Below, one piece after another: positions 1-8,874 of a DNA stretch of 64,000 nucleotides. The notes beneath the pieces are model-generated. The model was given only the letters and a program-made list of their open reading frames with translations. It made no database searches and was not told the origin of the DNA. How positions within the stretch are numbered: position 1 is the first letter of the stretch; each line of letters begins with the position of its first letter. Source of the DNA: Niveibacterium umoris (GTDB lineage: Bacteria; Pseudomonadota; Gammaproteobacteria; Burkholderiales; Rhodocyclaceae); NCBI RefSeq assembly GCF_014197015.1, contig NZ_JACIET010000001.1, forward strand, positions 2,046,001 through 2,110,000, given 5' to 3'. The position numbers were made by a program, and so were the translations under genes.

Positions 1-1
1 C

Positions 2-547
2 CGTTACCTGGCGCGGCAGGTTGCCTGGAACGCATCGCTGCTGCTGGTGGCGGCGATGTTCATCGGCTCGTATGTGCTGGACTATTTCGGCATCTCCACC
101 GCCACCGTCAAGGTCGCCGGTGGGCTGCTGGTCGGTTCGATCGGCTGGAAGATGCTGCAAACCGACGACGCGCATCAGGACGACGCCGGTGCCCGGATTG
201 AGTGGACACGTCCGGTCGCCGCCAGCCGCGCGTTCTACCCGCACACCTTCCCGCTCACCGTCGGGCCCGGCTCGATCGCGGTGGCGCTGACGCTAGGCGC
301 CAGCGTCTATCAGGGCGGCAAGCGCCCGATCGCGGCGCCGCTCGGCGCGCTGATCGCAGTCGTGGTGGTCGCGATCACGATCTACCTCTGCTACGGCTTC
401 GCCGACCGCATCGTCGGCCTGCTGGGCAAGACCGGGACCACCGTGATGTTGCGGCTGACCGCCTTCGTGCTGCTGTGCATCGGCATCGAGATCTTCTGGG
501 GCGGCGCCTCCGATCTGCTCGAACCGCTCTTCCAGCACCGCCACTGA
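2..547 (+). CDS. MarC family integral membrane protein (5' end cut off by window edge)
   Basis: The reading frame is already open at the first base, so the true start lies upstream; 181 residues are visible. The protein is almost entirely hydrophobic, with about four to five membrane segments and short polar loops, in the pattern of the MarC/UPF0056 family of inner-membrane proteins. Family-like stretches include GGLLVGSIGWKML and the loop PHTFPLTVGPGSIAVAL, where the Pro-Leu-Thr-x-Gly-Pro-Gly segment is typical. Family members are about 200 residues, so little is missing. The biochemical function of the family is not established. A near-perfect hairpin follows the stop and probably ends transcription from both sides. 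Confidence 0.8.
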   Translation, partial: RYLARQVAWNASLLLVAAMFIGSYVLDYFGISTATVKVAGGLLVGSIGWKMLQTDDAHQDDAGARIEWTRPVAASRAFYPHTFPLTVGPGSIAVALTLGASVYQGGKRPIAAPLGALIAVVVVAITIYLCYGFADRIVGLLGKTGTTVMLRLTAFVLLCIGIEIFWGGASDLLEPLFQHRH

Positions 548-560
548 CACGCCAGAAACG

Positions 561-584
561 ACAAGGGCCCCGCGGGGCCCTTGT
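561..584. terminator. Bidirectional terminator-like palindrome
   Basis: A perfect 24-bp inverted repeat with GC core GGGCCCCGCGGGGCCC, flanked by ACAA/TTGT, lies between the convergent MarC and DUF4337 genes. There is no long T run, so efficiency is uncertain, but position and symmetry fit a shared terminator. Confidence 0.6.
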
Positions 585-608
585 GCATTCAGGCAGATGC
601 CGCGCGCG

Positions 609-1181
609 TCAGATGTGCGCAATCGCCAGCGCGGCGAGCGCCGCACCGAACGCTGCCGTACCCCAGGCGCCGTACTTGAGCCATTTCTTGCGCGTCAGCA
701 AGGTGATCGCGGCGAGCGAGATGGCGATCTGGATCGCGGTCATCGCCTGTGCCCAGCGATGATGCACATGCATTGACGCTTCGCTCAGCTCATCCTCTGC
801 CTTGACCTTTTCTTCCAGAGCTTCGGCCTTCTTCTTGATTTCTTCCTTTTCGGCCTTGTAGCGCGCGACGTCATCCTCGAACTTATTGCGGTGTTCGTCG
901 CTGGTCAGCACGGCGCCCAGCTCCGCCATGTTCTGCTTGTTGCCCTTCGACTGGTAGTAGGCCCACTGGTTGGCCGCCTCGGTCTTCAGGATCGCCGCCT
1001 GGTTCTTGTGCAGCATCGCGTCGTTCTGGGTGGCGCCACCCTGGTAACTGAACAACGCACCGACGGTGGCGAGGATGGCCGTCATGACTGCGATCTGCGA
1101 CGCGAAATCGTCGCCGCCGTGGCCCGCGTGCTCAACGGCATGATCGTGCGGCCCATGGACGTGAAAATGATCTCCGGACAT
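609..1181 (-). CDS. DUF4337 domain membrane protein
   Basis: A 190-residue protein. A His-rich N-terminal tail (about residues 3-22, many HxH pairs) precedes a hydrophobic segment (about 30-48) ending in a Tyr-Gln-Gly-Gly turn. Then comes a long charged, probably coiled-coil region (about 80-140, many Lys/Glu), and two more hydrophobic segments reach the C-terminus. This arrangement matches the DUF4337 family, whose role is unknown. The His-rich tail could bind metal, but that is inference. The ATG follows a GGAG about seven bases upstream. The gene lies just downstream of folA on the same strand, 27 bp away, and may be cotranscribed with thyA-folA. Confidence 0.75.
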   Translation of the reverse strand: MSGDHFHVHGPHDHAVEHAGHGGDDFASQIAVMTAILATVGALFSYQGGATQNDAMLHKNQAAILKTEAANQWAYYQSKGNKQNMAELGAVLTSDEHRNKFEDDVARYKAEKEEIKKKAEALEEKVKAEDELSEASMHVHHRWAQAMTAIQIAISLAAITLLTRKKWLKYGAWGTAAFGAALAALAIAHI

Positions 1182-1208
1182 GCTTACTCCGTGTGAATGG
1201 CTGCGCCC

Positions 1209-1697
1209 TCAGGCGCGGATGTAATCGACAAAACTGAAGGGGTGCTCGTTACCCTCGCCGGCCGCGTGGGATTCGCGCGCGACCTCGCGGAAACCTGCAT
1301 CGCCGATGGGCGGGAAGTGCGCGTCGCCCTCGACATCAGCACCCACTTCGGTCAGGTACAGCGCATCGGCACGGCCAAGCGCCTCACGGTAAAGCTGGGC
1401 GCCGCCGATCACGAACACGGTGTCAGCGTCATTGCAGCCCGCCAGCGCTTCGTCCAGCGAATGCACGACCTCGGCACCTTCAAGCACGAGACCGGGCTGC
1501 CGGGTGACCACGATGTTGCGCCGTCCCGGCAGGGGCCGGCCAAGCGACTCCCAGGTCTTGCGGCCCATCACGACCGGATGGCCGAGGGTCAGCGCCTTGA
1601 AACGCTTCAGGTCGTCGCGCAACCGCCAGGGCAAGGCGTTGTCGCGTCCGATAGTGCCGTTCTGCGCCACGGCGGCGATCAGTGCGAGCCTGGGCAT
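1209..1697 (-). CDS. folA: Dihydrofolate reductase
   Basis: A 162-residue enzyme reducing dihydrofolate to tetrahydrofolate with NADPH. The N-terminus ALIAAVAQNGTIGRDNALPW carries the substrate-pocket Trp and the Asp-29-type region (LRDDLKRFK). VVMGRKTWESLGRPLPGRRN is the NADPH-binding segment, and VFVIGGAQLY is the second Gly-Gly cofactor motif. Length equals the E. coli-type enzyme. The start is taken as the ATG at 1697, which overlaps the thyA stop by one base (TGATG). A GTG one codon upstream at 1700 is also possible. It is translationally coupled to thyA, whose reaction produces the dihydrofolate that FolA recycles. Confidence 0.96.
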   Translation of the reverse strand: MPRLALIAAVAQNGTIGRDNALPWRLRDDLKRFKALTLGHPVVMGRKTWESLGRPLPGRRNIVVTRQPGLVLEGAEVVHSLDEALAGCNDADTVFVIGGAQLYREALGRADALYLTEVGADVEGDAHFPPIGDAGFREVARESHAAGEGNEHPFSFVDYIRA

Positions 1698-2491
1698 CAC
1701 ACCGCCACCGGCGCGGGAATATGCGGATGCGGGTCGTAGCCTTCGAGCACGAAATCCTCGAAGCGGAAGGCAAACAGATCCTTCACCTCCGGGTTGATCC
1801 GCATGGTCGGTAACGGGCGCAGTTCGCGCGAAAGCTGCAGGCGGGTCTGATCCAGATGGTTGGAGTACAGGTGCGCGTCGCCCAGCGTGTGCACGAAATC
1901 ACCCGGCTGATACCCGCAGACCTGCGCGATCATCAGCGTCAGCAGCGCATAGCTGGCAATGTTGAAGGGCACACCGAGGAAAATGTCTGCGCTGCGCTGG
2001 TAAAGCTGGCACGAGAGCTTGCCGTCGGCGACGTAAAACTGGAACAGCGCGTGGCACGGCGGCAGGGCCATCTTGTCGACTTCGCCCGGATTCCAGGCAC
2101 ACACCAGGTGCCGCCGTGAATCCGGGTTGTTCTTGAGGCCTTCGACCAACTGGGCGATCTGGTCGACCGTGCGTCCATCCGCGGTTTCCCAGCGTCGCCA
2201 CTGCTTGCCATAGACCGGACCGAGTTCGCCGTTTTCATCGGCCCATTCATCCCAGATCGAGACGCCGTTGTCTTTCAGGTAACGGATGTTGGTGTCGCCC
2301 TGCAGGAACCACAGCAGTTCGTGGATGATCGAGCGCAGATGCAGCTTCTTGGTGGTGACGAGCGGAAACCCTTCGGCGAGATCGAAACGCATCTGCCAGC
2401 CGAAGACCGAGAGCGTGCCGGTGCCGGTGCGGTCGGACTTGCGATGACCGCGGTCAAGCACGTGACGCATGAGTTCGTGATACTGCCGCAT
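1697..2491 (-). CDS. thyA: Thymidylate synthase
   Basis: A 264-residue enzyme, exactly the length of E. coli ThyA, converting dUMP and methylene-tetrahydrofolate to dTMP and dihydrofolate. It begins [15 protein letters not shown] and contains the nucleotide-binding [11 protein letters not shown] segment and [10 protein letters not shown]. The catalytic Cys is in [11 protein letters not shown], followed by [19 protein letters not shown], with the C-terminus [12 protein letters not shown]. The frame stays open far upstream, but that extension has no family similarity; conservation starts at the ATG at 2491, which I use. It ends inside the folA start, giving a thyA-folA operon. Confidence 0.97.
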   Translation of the reverse strand: MRQYHELMRHVLDRGHRKSDRTGTGTLSVFGWQMRFDLAEGFPLVTTKKLHLRSIIHELLWFLQGDTNIRYLKDNGVSIWDEWADENGELGPVYGKQWRRWETADGRTVDQIAQLVEGLKNNPDSRRHLVCAWNPGEVDKMALPPCHALFQFYVADGKLSCQLYQRSADIFLGVPFNIASYALLTLMIAQVCGYQPGDFVHTLGDAHLYSNHLDQTRLQLSRELRPLPTMRINPEVKDLFAFRFEDFVLEGYDPHPHIPAPVAV

Positions 2492-2585
2492 GGGTAAAGC
2501 CTGGCCGAAAAAAGCCGTCATTGTACCGGTGTGCAGCGGCGCGCAGCGGCCTGGCGAAATGCTAGTTGCCGCTCCGGCCGCGGCG

Positions 2586-2591
2586 TAGAAT
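2586..2591 (+). promoter_or_regulatory. Putative -10 box of the 2618 gene
   Basis: TAGAAT lies 26 bp before the ATG in the 126-bp gap between the divergent thyA and the 490-aa gene. The same TAGAAT hexamer recurs in front of several other genes in this window. No convincing -35 box is seen. Confidence 0.4.
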
Positions 2592-2617
2592 CGTCCAGGA
2601 ATCCATAGAGAGTCGGC

Positions 2618-4090
2618 ATGCTCAAACTCTTCCCTTCTCGTCCGGACCACCCGCTTGCCGACCTGCGCGAGTTGCAGCGCGCGGTAACCGAGATCGGCAG
2701 CAAATCTCCGGACGACGCGCTGAAGGAGGCGACGGGCTGGCTCGAGACGATCGGCCCGATCGAAGAAGACAGCGACCCGACCGCCCTGCTGCGCTTGCTG
2801 CTCAGTTTCGACGAGGCGATGCAGGCGCACACCCGCCAGCTCGCCGAGCGCTACGTCGACAGCCGGCTCAAGTGGTCGGCCGCCGCGAGCACGCGGTGGC
2901 GCGACACCCGCTACTTCCTCACGCTGCTCGGCGATCGCTATGCGGCCTTGTTGCGAACGCTCGAAAGCGGCCGCAAACCCTATGTCCAGTTCACCGCCGA
3001 TGTAGCGGTGCGATTGCTGCGTGCGGCGCACGCCACACAACGCTGGGACGCCCTGCGCTACGGCCCGCACGACCCGCAACACTGGCGCCGCTGCGGCCAC
3101 GCCTACCTGAGCGCCTTGCGGCAGGGCTTTGCCGACCAACCGGTGCGGCTACGCAGCAATCGCCAGACCGAGACAAGTGCCACCCGGGAATACCTGCGTA
3201 CGGTGGCCCTCGCCACGGCCGCGCTCGACGAACTCGACGAGCGGCAGATCCTGCTCGCCGGCCAGGTCGTCAACTATGTGCTCGCGTCGCTTCGCTTCAC
3301 CGAAAAGGCGGAAAGCGACAGCGTGTTCTGGGTCGACCCGGCGCTGCCTCAAGCGCCGATGCGCATGGCTCGCCCGCCCACGCCCACCGCGACCGTGCGC
3401 TACTTCAGCGGCGGCGCCGCGCTCGACACCCTGATCGAGATGGAACAACTGGTGCGTGGCGGCACGCTGCCCCCGGCGCTTGGCGTGGAACACGCAGACG
3501 CGCCGCACCTCGCGCCGCTATTGCGCCACCTCGCACGCCATTGGTCCGAAGAGCCCCCGGTCAGGCGCCACCGTCGCCACCCGCTGCCCGGCGCCGTGCA
3601 GGTCATCGAGGGCCTCGAACCCTTCGTCGAACTGCTGTCCGGCCAATCCAGCGCGCAATTGAGCCTCTGGGAGCAGCGCGACGCCAGCCTGCACGGCATC
3701 GGCCTCACACTTCCGGTGGATGAACGCAGTCGCCTGCGCATCGGCGCGCTGCTCGGCCTGCATTCAAACGACGGCACGCGCTGGCTGGCTGGCGTGGTGC
3801 GACGCATGCAGCGCGTTTCCGACGAGGCGATACATGTCGGCGTCGAAGTGCTTTCATGGCATCCGATGTCCGCGCACGCCGATGACGGCGCGCAACATGT
3901 GCGGGTGCTGCTGCTCGACCCGCTGCAGCGCGACGCCACGATCCGCCTGGCGGTGCCTGTGAATGGCGTGCGGCCGGGTGCGCCGCTGTTCCTGCTGGGC
4001 CAGAACAAGGCGCTCAAACTCCTGCCGCGAGAGCTGATCGAGCTCGGTGCGGACCATGAGGTGCGCAGCTACCAGGTCGCGGCATCCTGA
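2618..4090 (+). CDS. Uncharacterised cytoplasmic protein with a PilZ-like C-terminal region
   Basis: A 490-residue soluble protein with no signal peptide or membrane segment. The first 300 residues are largely helical and rich in Leu/Arg/Ala, with a possible repeat-like architecture. From about residue 345 the sequence changes to beta-rich. The stretch ISLTLP-like [20 protein letters not shown] followed by [20 protein letters not shown] resembles the layout of PilZ-type barrels that bind c-di-GMP. I cannot see a complete RxxxR plus D/NxSxxG motif, so ligand binding is not supported. It is divergent from thyA and upstream of accA, with a 100-bp gap and its own promoter downstream. I do not recognise a named function. 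Confidence 0.6.
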   Translation: MLKLFPSRPDHPLADLRELQRAVTEIGSKSPDDALKEATGWLETIGPIEEDSDPTALLRLLLSFDEAMQAHTRQLAERYVDSRLKWSAAASTRWRDTRYFLTLLGDRYAALLRTLESGRKPYVQFTADVAVRLLRAAHATQRWDALRYGPHDPQHWRRCGHAYLSALRQGFADQPVRLRSNRQTETSATREYLRTVALATAALDELDERQILLAGQVVNYVLASLRFTEKAESDSVFWVDPALPQAPMRMARPPTPTATVRYFSGGAALDTLIEMEQLVRGGTLPPALGVEHADAPHLAPLLRHLARHWSEEPPVRRHRRHPLPGAVQVIEGLEPFVELLSGQSSAQLSLWEQRDASLHGIGLTLPVDERSRLRIGALLGLHSNDGTRWLAGVVRRMQRVSDEAIHVGVEVLSWHPMSAHADDGAQHVRVLLLDPLQRDATIRLAVPVNGVRPGAPLFLLGQNKALKLLPRELIELGADHEVRSYQVAAS

Positions 4091-4157
4091 TTGACGGGCC
4101 CGGCACGCCAGATCAACTGCCCTGACAGTCGCGGCGCCCGGCGCCGACACCATCGGT

Positions 4158-4163
4158 TACAAT
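4158..4163 (+). promoter_or_regulatory. Putative -10 box of accA-tilS
   Basis: TACAAT lies 27 bp before the accA ATG, in the 100-bp gap after the 490-aa gene. It would give a leader of about 20 nt. No clear -35 box is visible at 16-18 bp. Confidence 0.4.
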
Positions 4164-4190
4164 CGCGCACCTTTTTTTGAGCGGTACGGC

Positions 4191-5151
<961 letters not shown>

Positions 5152-5159
<8 letters not shown>

Positions 5160-6486
5160 ACCTTCGGCGCCCGATGCCACGGGCGCCGAGCTGCTTGAAC
5201 AGCGCCTCCGCGATACCCTCGCCGGGGCCACCCGCCCCGGCCAGATCCTCACCGTCGCATTCAGCGGCGGACTCGATTCCACCGTCCTGCTGCACCTGCT
5301 CACCCGCGCCGCGCCCGCACTCGGGCTGCGCTTGCGGGCGGCGCACGTTCACCACGGACTGCAGGCGCAGGCCGATGCCTGGGCCGCGCATTGCGCGAAG
5401 GCCTGCGGAACGCTCGGTGTGCCGTGCGAAATCCTCCACGTTTCGGTAGACCGCAGCAGCGGCCTCGGTCTCGAAGCGGCCGCGCGCAGCGCCCGCCATG
5501 CAGCGCTGCGCGCGCTCGGCGGCGACTGGCTGGTGCTCGCGCACCACCGTGGCGACCAGGCGGAAACCTTGCTGCATCGCTTGACTCGCGGCGCCGGCGT
5601 TCACGGCGCCGCAGCGATGCGCGGGGTCGACGCCCGTCGCGGACCGCCCGCGCTGCTGCGCCCCTTGCTCGACGAGCCCCGCGCCGCGCTGCTGGCGTGG
5701 GCACAGCAAAACCGTTTGCAGTGGATCGAGGACCCGAGCAACCAGGACACCCACTTCCGCCGCAATTTCCTGCGTCATGAGGTACTCGCCCCGCTGACCG
5801 CTCGCTTGCCGCAAGCCGAGGCAGGGCTGGCACGCGCCGCCAGCCATTTCCACGAAGCTGCCGGACTGCTCGATGCGCTTGCCGCTATCGACCATGCGGC
5901 AGTCGAGTGCAGCCGCGGCGCCAGCCTTGCGGCCTTGCTCGCGCTCAACGACGCCCGGCTGAAGAACCTGCTGCGCGCCCGCATCGCCGTGCTCGGGCAC
6001 GCAGCGCCGGACGCCCGCCAACTGGCCGAGGCGCTGCGCCAGTTGCGCACCGTCCAGCAGCCCTGGCGCGCCATTTTCGGCCAATGGGCGCTGTGCGCCG
6101 ATGCAGGCCTGGTGTGGTTCGAGGCAGCCGAGGTACCACTTCCTGGCGTGGCGACGATCTGGCAAGGCGAACCTGCCTTGCACTGGGGCGACGTCATGGT
6201 GTGCTTCGAGCCCGCGTCGGCGCCCGACGCCCTCGCCTTTCGACCGGGCGAACTCGAACTGGTCGCGCGCAGCGGTGGCGAGCGCATCCGCCCGGATGCA
6301 GCACGACCCGCGCGAGACATCAAGACACTCGCGCGCGACTCGGCTATTCCGCCGTGGTGGCGCGCCGCGATGCCGGTGTTCAAACAGGCAGGGCGGGTGA
6401 TCGGCTGGGGCGAAATCGGGGACGTCAGTGCACACGGCAGTGACGGATGGCGCATCCGGATTGCGCCGCCGAACGCAAAATTCTGA
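5152..6486 (+). CDS. tilS: tRNA(Ile)-lysidine synthetase
   Basis: This ATP-dependent enzyme adds lysine to the wobble C34 of tRNA-Ile(CAU), switching codon reading from AUG to AUA. The N-terminal PP-loop is [15 protein letters not shown], followed by AAHVHHGLQ and the [18 protein letters not shown] segment. [15 protein letters not shown] and [20 protein letters not shown] are the substrate-specificity part. The C-terminal TilS domain (about 350-440) includes RSGGERIRP and the C-terminal WWR. I use the TTG at 5152 (444 aa) because AAGGA sits eight bases upstream; an ATG at 5128 gives 452 aa. It overlaps accA by 8 bp. Confidence 0.93.
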
Positions 6487-6593
6487 ATCCGGCGCGCAAG
6501 AATAGCTGCCAGGTCACTATTGTCCGACTATCATTCGCGCTTTGCCGGAATCGCCCGGAAACAGCAATCTCAACCGAAAGGTCAGGAAATCCG

Positions 6594-7664
6594 ATGGAAA
6601 CACGCTACCGGATCATCTTCCGGGGTGAAGTCGTCGAAGGGCATGTTCGCGAGCAGGTCATGCAGACCGCGGCAGAGCGGCTTGGCGCCAACCCGGCGCA
6701 AGTCAGCCAGATGTTCTCCGGCCGGCCGGCGATCCTGAAGAAGAACCTCGACCAGACGGGAGCCCAGCGTTATGTGGCGCTGCTCGCCCGCATCGGCATG
6801 CAGGCCTCGGCCGAAGAAATGCCGGAAAGCCCCGCCCTTGCGCAGCCTGCCGCCCCGGTGGCAGCACCGGTAGCGCCTGTGCCCGTCGCAGCGCCGCCCG
6901 CAGCAGCGCCAGAGGCGGCCACGCCGGCACCGGTGCCCGCTCCGTCCCCCGCGCCGACGCCTGCCGGCGATGTGCTCGCCCCGGCGAACTTGCCGGATAC
7001 GCCCTCGCCACAGTTCCTCGCTCCGCCACCGGCCGAACGCACCGCCGGCGTCGACGAACCCTTTGACCCCGAGCGCACCCACATTGCGGGCCACGCCCTG
7101 ATGTCGGCGCATGACAGGGGCACGCAAGACCACGACGACAGTGCGCCTGAACCCGAAAGCGCGCAGCGCGCGGCGCATTCGATCATGCCGACGCAGATCG
7201 TCGTGCCCGACCGGCGCCAGCAAAGCGGCTTGACCGCGCTGCAGGACGCCGACCACGCGCTGGTCGCCACCTACCTCGACTCGATCCAGCAACTCGCGGC
7301 GGAAGTGGCGGAGGCGCCGCTGCCCGCGCCGGCCGAAGCGCCGCAGCTGACCGAGATCCGCCCGACGCCGAAGCACGCGGCGGTGCGCACGGAGGCCGAA
7401 CCCGCGGCTCCGATGACGGCTCCGGAAGCAAGCCCGCCGCCCGCGAAACCCGCAACGACCGCGGCGCCGCTGCGTCGCCTGCCGGACGTGCCGACCGTGC
7501 TGCCGTCGTCGATCTACGCCGACACCACGATCATGGTCGATGGCCCGGAGAGCGACGAACCGGTCAAGACCAAGGCCAGCGGCTATTCGCAGACCCGGAT
7601 CATCGCCAGCGTGCTGGGAGGCCTCGCCGCAGCCGCCGTGCTGCTGTGGATCGCGCTGCACTGA
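6594..7664 (+). CDS. Uncharacterised single-TM protein with Ala/Pro-rich linker
   Basis: A 356-residue protein. The first 75 residues form a compact alpha/beta domain (TRYRIIFRGEVVEGHVREQV, then MFSGRPAILKKNLD and ARIGMQ). I have seen this domain type at the N-terminus of assorted bacterial membrane proteins, but it has no assigned function. Residues about 78-125 and several later stretches are low-complexity Ala/Pro/Val. A single C-terminal hydrophobic helix (about 333-353, SVLGGLAAAAVLLWIAL) would leave the rest in the cytoplasm as a tail-anchored protein. The start is the ATG at 6594 with AGGAA upstream; the open frame before it has no support. A strong terminator follows. Confidence 0.65.
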   Translation: METRYRIIFRGEVVEGHVREQVMQTAAERLGANPAQVSQMFSGRPAILKKNLDQTGAQRYVALLARIGMQASAEEMPESPALAQPAAPVAAPVAPVPVAAPPAAAPEAATPAPVPAPSPAPTPAGDVLAPANLPDTPSPQFLAPPPAERTAGVDEPFDPERTHIAGHALMSAHDRGTQDHDDSAPEPESAQRAAHSIMPTQIVVPDRRQQSGLTALQDADHALVATYLDSIQQLAAEVAEAPLPAPAEAPQLTEIRPTPKHAAVRTEAEPAAPMTAPEASPPPAKPATTAAPLRRLPDVPTVLPSSIYADTTIMVDGPESDEPVKTKASGYSQTRIIASVLGGLAAAAVLLWIALH

Positions 7665-7681
7665 ACGCCAAGGCACCATGA

Positions 7682-7711
7682 AAAACGCCGGCTTGATGCC
7701 GGCGTTTTCGT
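7682..7711. terminator. Intrinsic terminator between 6594 gene and apbC
   Basis: Stem AAAACGCCGGC / GCCGGCGTTTT with a TTGAT loop, followed by CGTTTT on the + strand and an A run on the other side. It sits between two convergent genes and should work in both directions. Confidence 0.85.
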
Positions 7712-7713
7712 TT

Positions 7714-8805
7714 TCAGGTGTTCTGCACCACGATGTTCGGGAACTTGAAACGCATGTCGCGCTGTCGTTCCGCGATCGAGATGGCCACCTTGCGCGCAAT
7801 GCTGCGGTAGGCATCGGCCAGCGGCCCTTGCGGATCGGCCACCACCGTTGGCACGCCGGAATCGGTCTGCTCGCGGATGCGGATGTCCAGCGGCAGGCCA
7901 CCGAGGAAAGGCACGCCGTAGTCGGCGCACATTTTCTCGCCGCCACCGGCACCGAAGATGTGTTCCTGATGCCCGCAGTTCGAGCAGATGTGGATGCTCA
8001 TGTTCTCGACGATGCCAAGGATCGGGATGCCGACCTTCTCGAACATCTTCAGGCCCTTGCGGGCATCGAGCAGCGCGATGTCCTGCGGCGTCGTGACGAT
8101 CACCGCGCCGGTCACCGGTACGATCTGCGCCAGCGTCAGCTGGATGTCGCCGGTGCCCGGTGGCATGTCGATCACCAGGTAGTCGAGATCGTCCCAGTTG
8201 GTATCCATCAGCAACTGGCGCAGCGCCTGCGTGGCCATCGGCCCGCGCCACACCATCGGCTGTTCGACGTCGACGAGAAAGCCGATCGAATTCGCCTGCA
8301 GGCCATGCGCCTGCAGCGGAATCATCGTCTTGCCGTCTTCGCTCTCCGGGCGCGCATCATGCAGACCCAGCATCTGCGGCTGGCTCGGGCCGTAGATGTC
8401 GGCATCGAGAATGCCCACGCGCGCGCCTTCGCTCGCCAGCGCCAGCGCCAGATTCACGGCGGTCGTGCTCTTGCCGACGCCGCCCTTGCCGGACGACACC
8501 GCGACGATGTTCTTCACGCCCGGCAACAGCTTGACGTTGCCCTGCACGGTGTGCGGCACCACGCGGCTGCTCACCGAAACCTGTGCTGCGGTCACTTCGG
8601 GCAGCTCACGCAAGGCCGTCTCGACCCCCGCCGCAATCGCTGCATGCTGGCTGCGCGCCGGGTAACCCAGCTCGATCGCGACCTCGATCCGGCCACCCTC
8701 GGCCCGCACCGACTTGACCGCCTTGGCGGCCGCAAACGGCTTGCCGCTGACCGGATCGGTCAGCCCGCCGACGAATTCCTGAACCTGCTTCTCGCTCAGA
8801 CCCAT
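7714..8805 (-). CDS. apbC: Iron-sulfur cluster carrier protein ApbC/Mrp
   Basis: A 363-residue P-loop ATPase that carries and delivers Fe-S clusters. An N-terminal MIP18/DUF59-type domain (about 1-85) is followed by the deviant Walker A SGKGGVGKSTTAVNLALAL (about 104-122). Switch region ILDADIYGPSQPQMLG and the Walker B VIDMPPGTGD come next. The cluster-binding CxxC is in ICSNCGHQEHIFG (about 272-275). All key residues are present and the length is normal for proteobacterial Mrp. In many relatives this gene stands divergent to metG; here metG lies 4.6 kb away and the EAL operon is inserted between them. Confidence 0.95.
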   Translation of the reverse strand: MGLSEKQVQEFVGGLTDPVSGKPFAAAKAVKSVRAEGGRIEVAIELGYPARSQHAAIAAGVETALRELPEVTAAQVSVSSRVVPHTVQGNVKLLPGVKNIVAVSSGKGGVGKSTTAVNLALALASEGARVGILDADIYGPSQPQMLGLHDARPESEDGKTMIPLQAHGLQANSIGFLVDVEQPMVWRGPMATQALRQLLMDTNWDDLDYLVIDMPPGTGDIQLTLAQIVPVTGAVIVTTPQDIALLDARKGLKMFEKVGIPILGIVENMSIHICSNCGHQEHIFGAGGGEKMCADYGVPFLGGLPLDIRIREQTDSGVPTVVADPQGPLADAYRSIARKVAISIAERQRDMRFKFPNIVVQNT

Positions 8806-8874
8806 TGCTCGAATCGCCTCATGATGAACCCGACTAATTTAGTCGAGTTTATCACGTTGCATGGCGGCGCCGGC

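Noticed and set aside
2492-3139. N-terminal extension of thyA in the same open frame (would give 480 aa)
   Set aside because: The extra 216 residues lie under the divergent 2618 gene, are Arg/Ala/Gly-rich shadow sequence, and ThyA similarity starts exactly at the ATG at 2491 with the normal 264-aa length.
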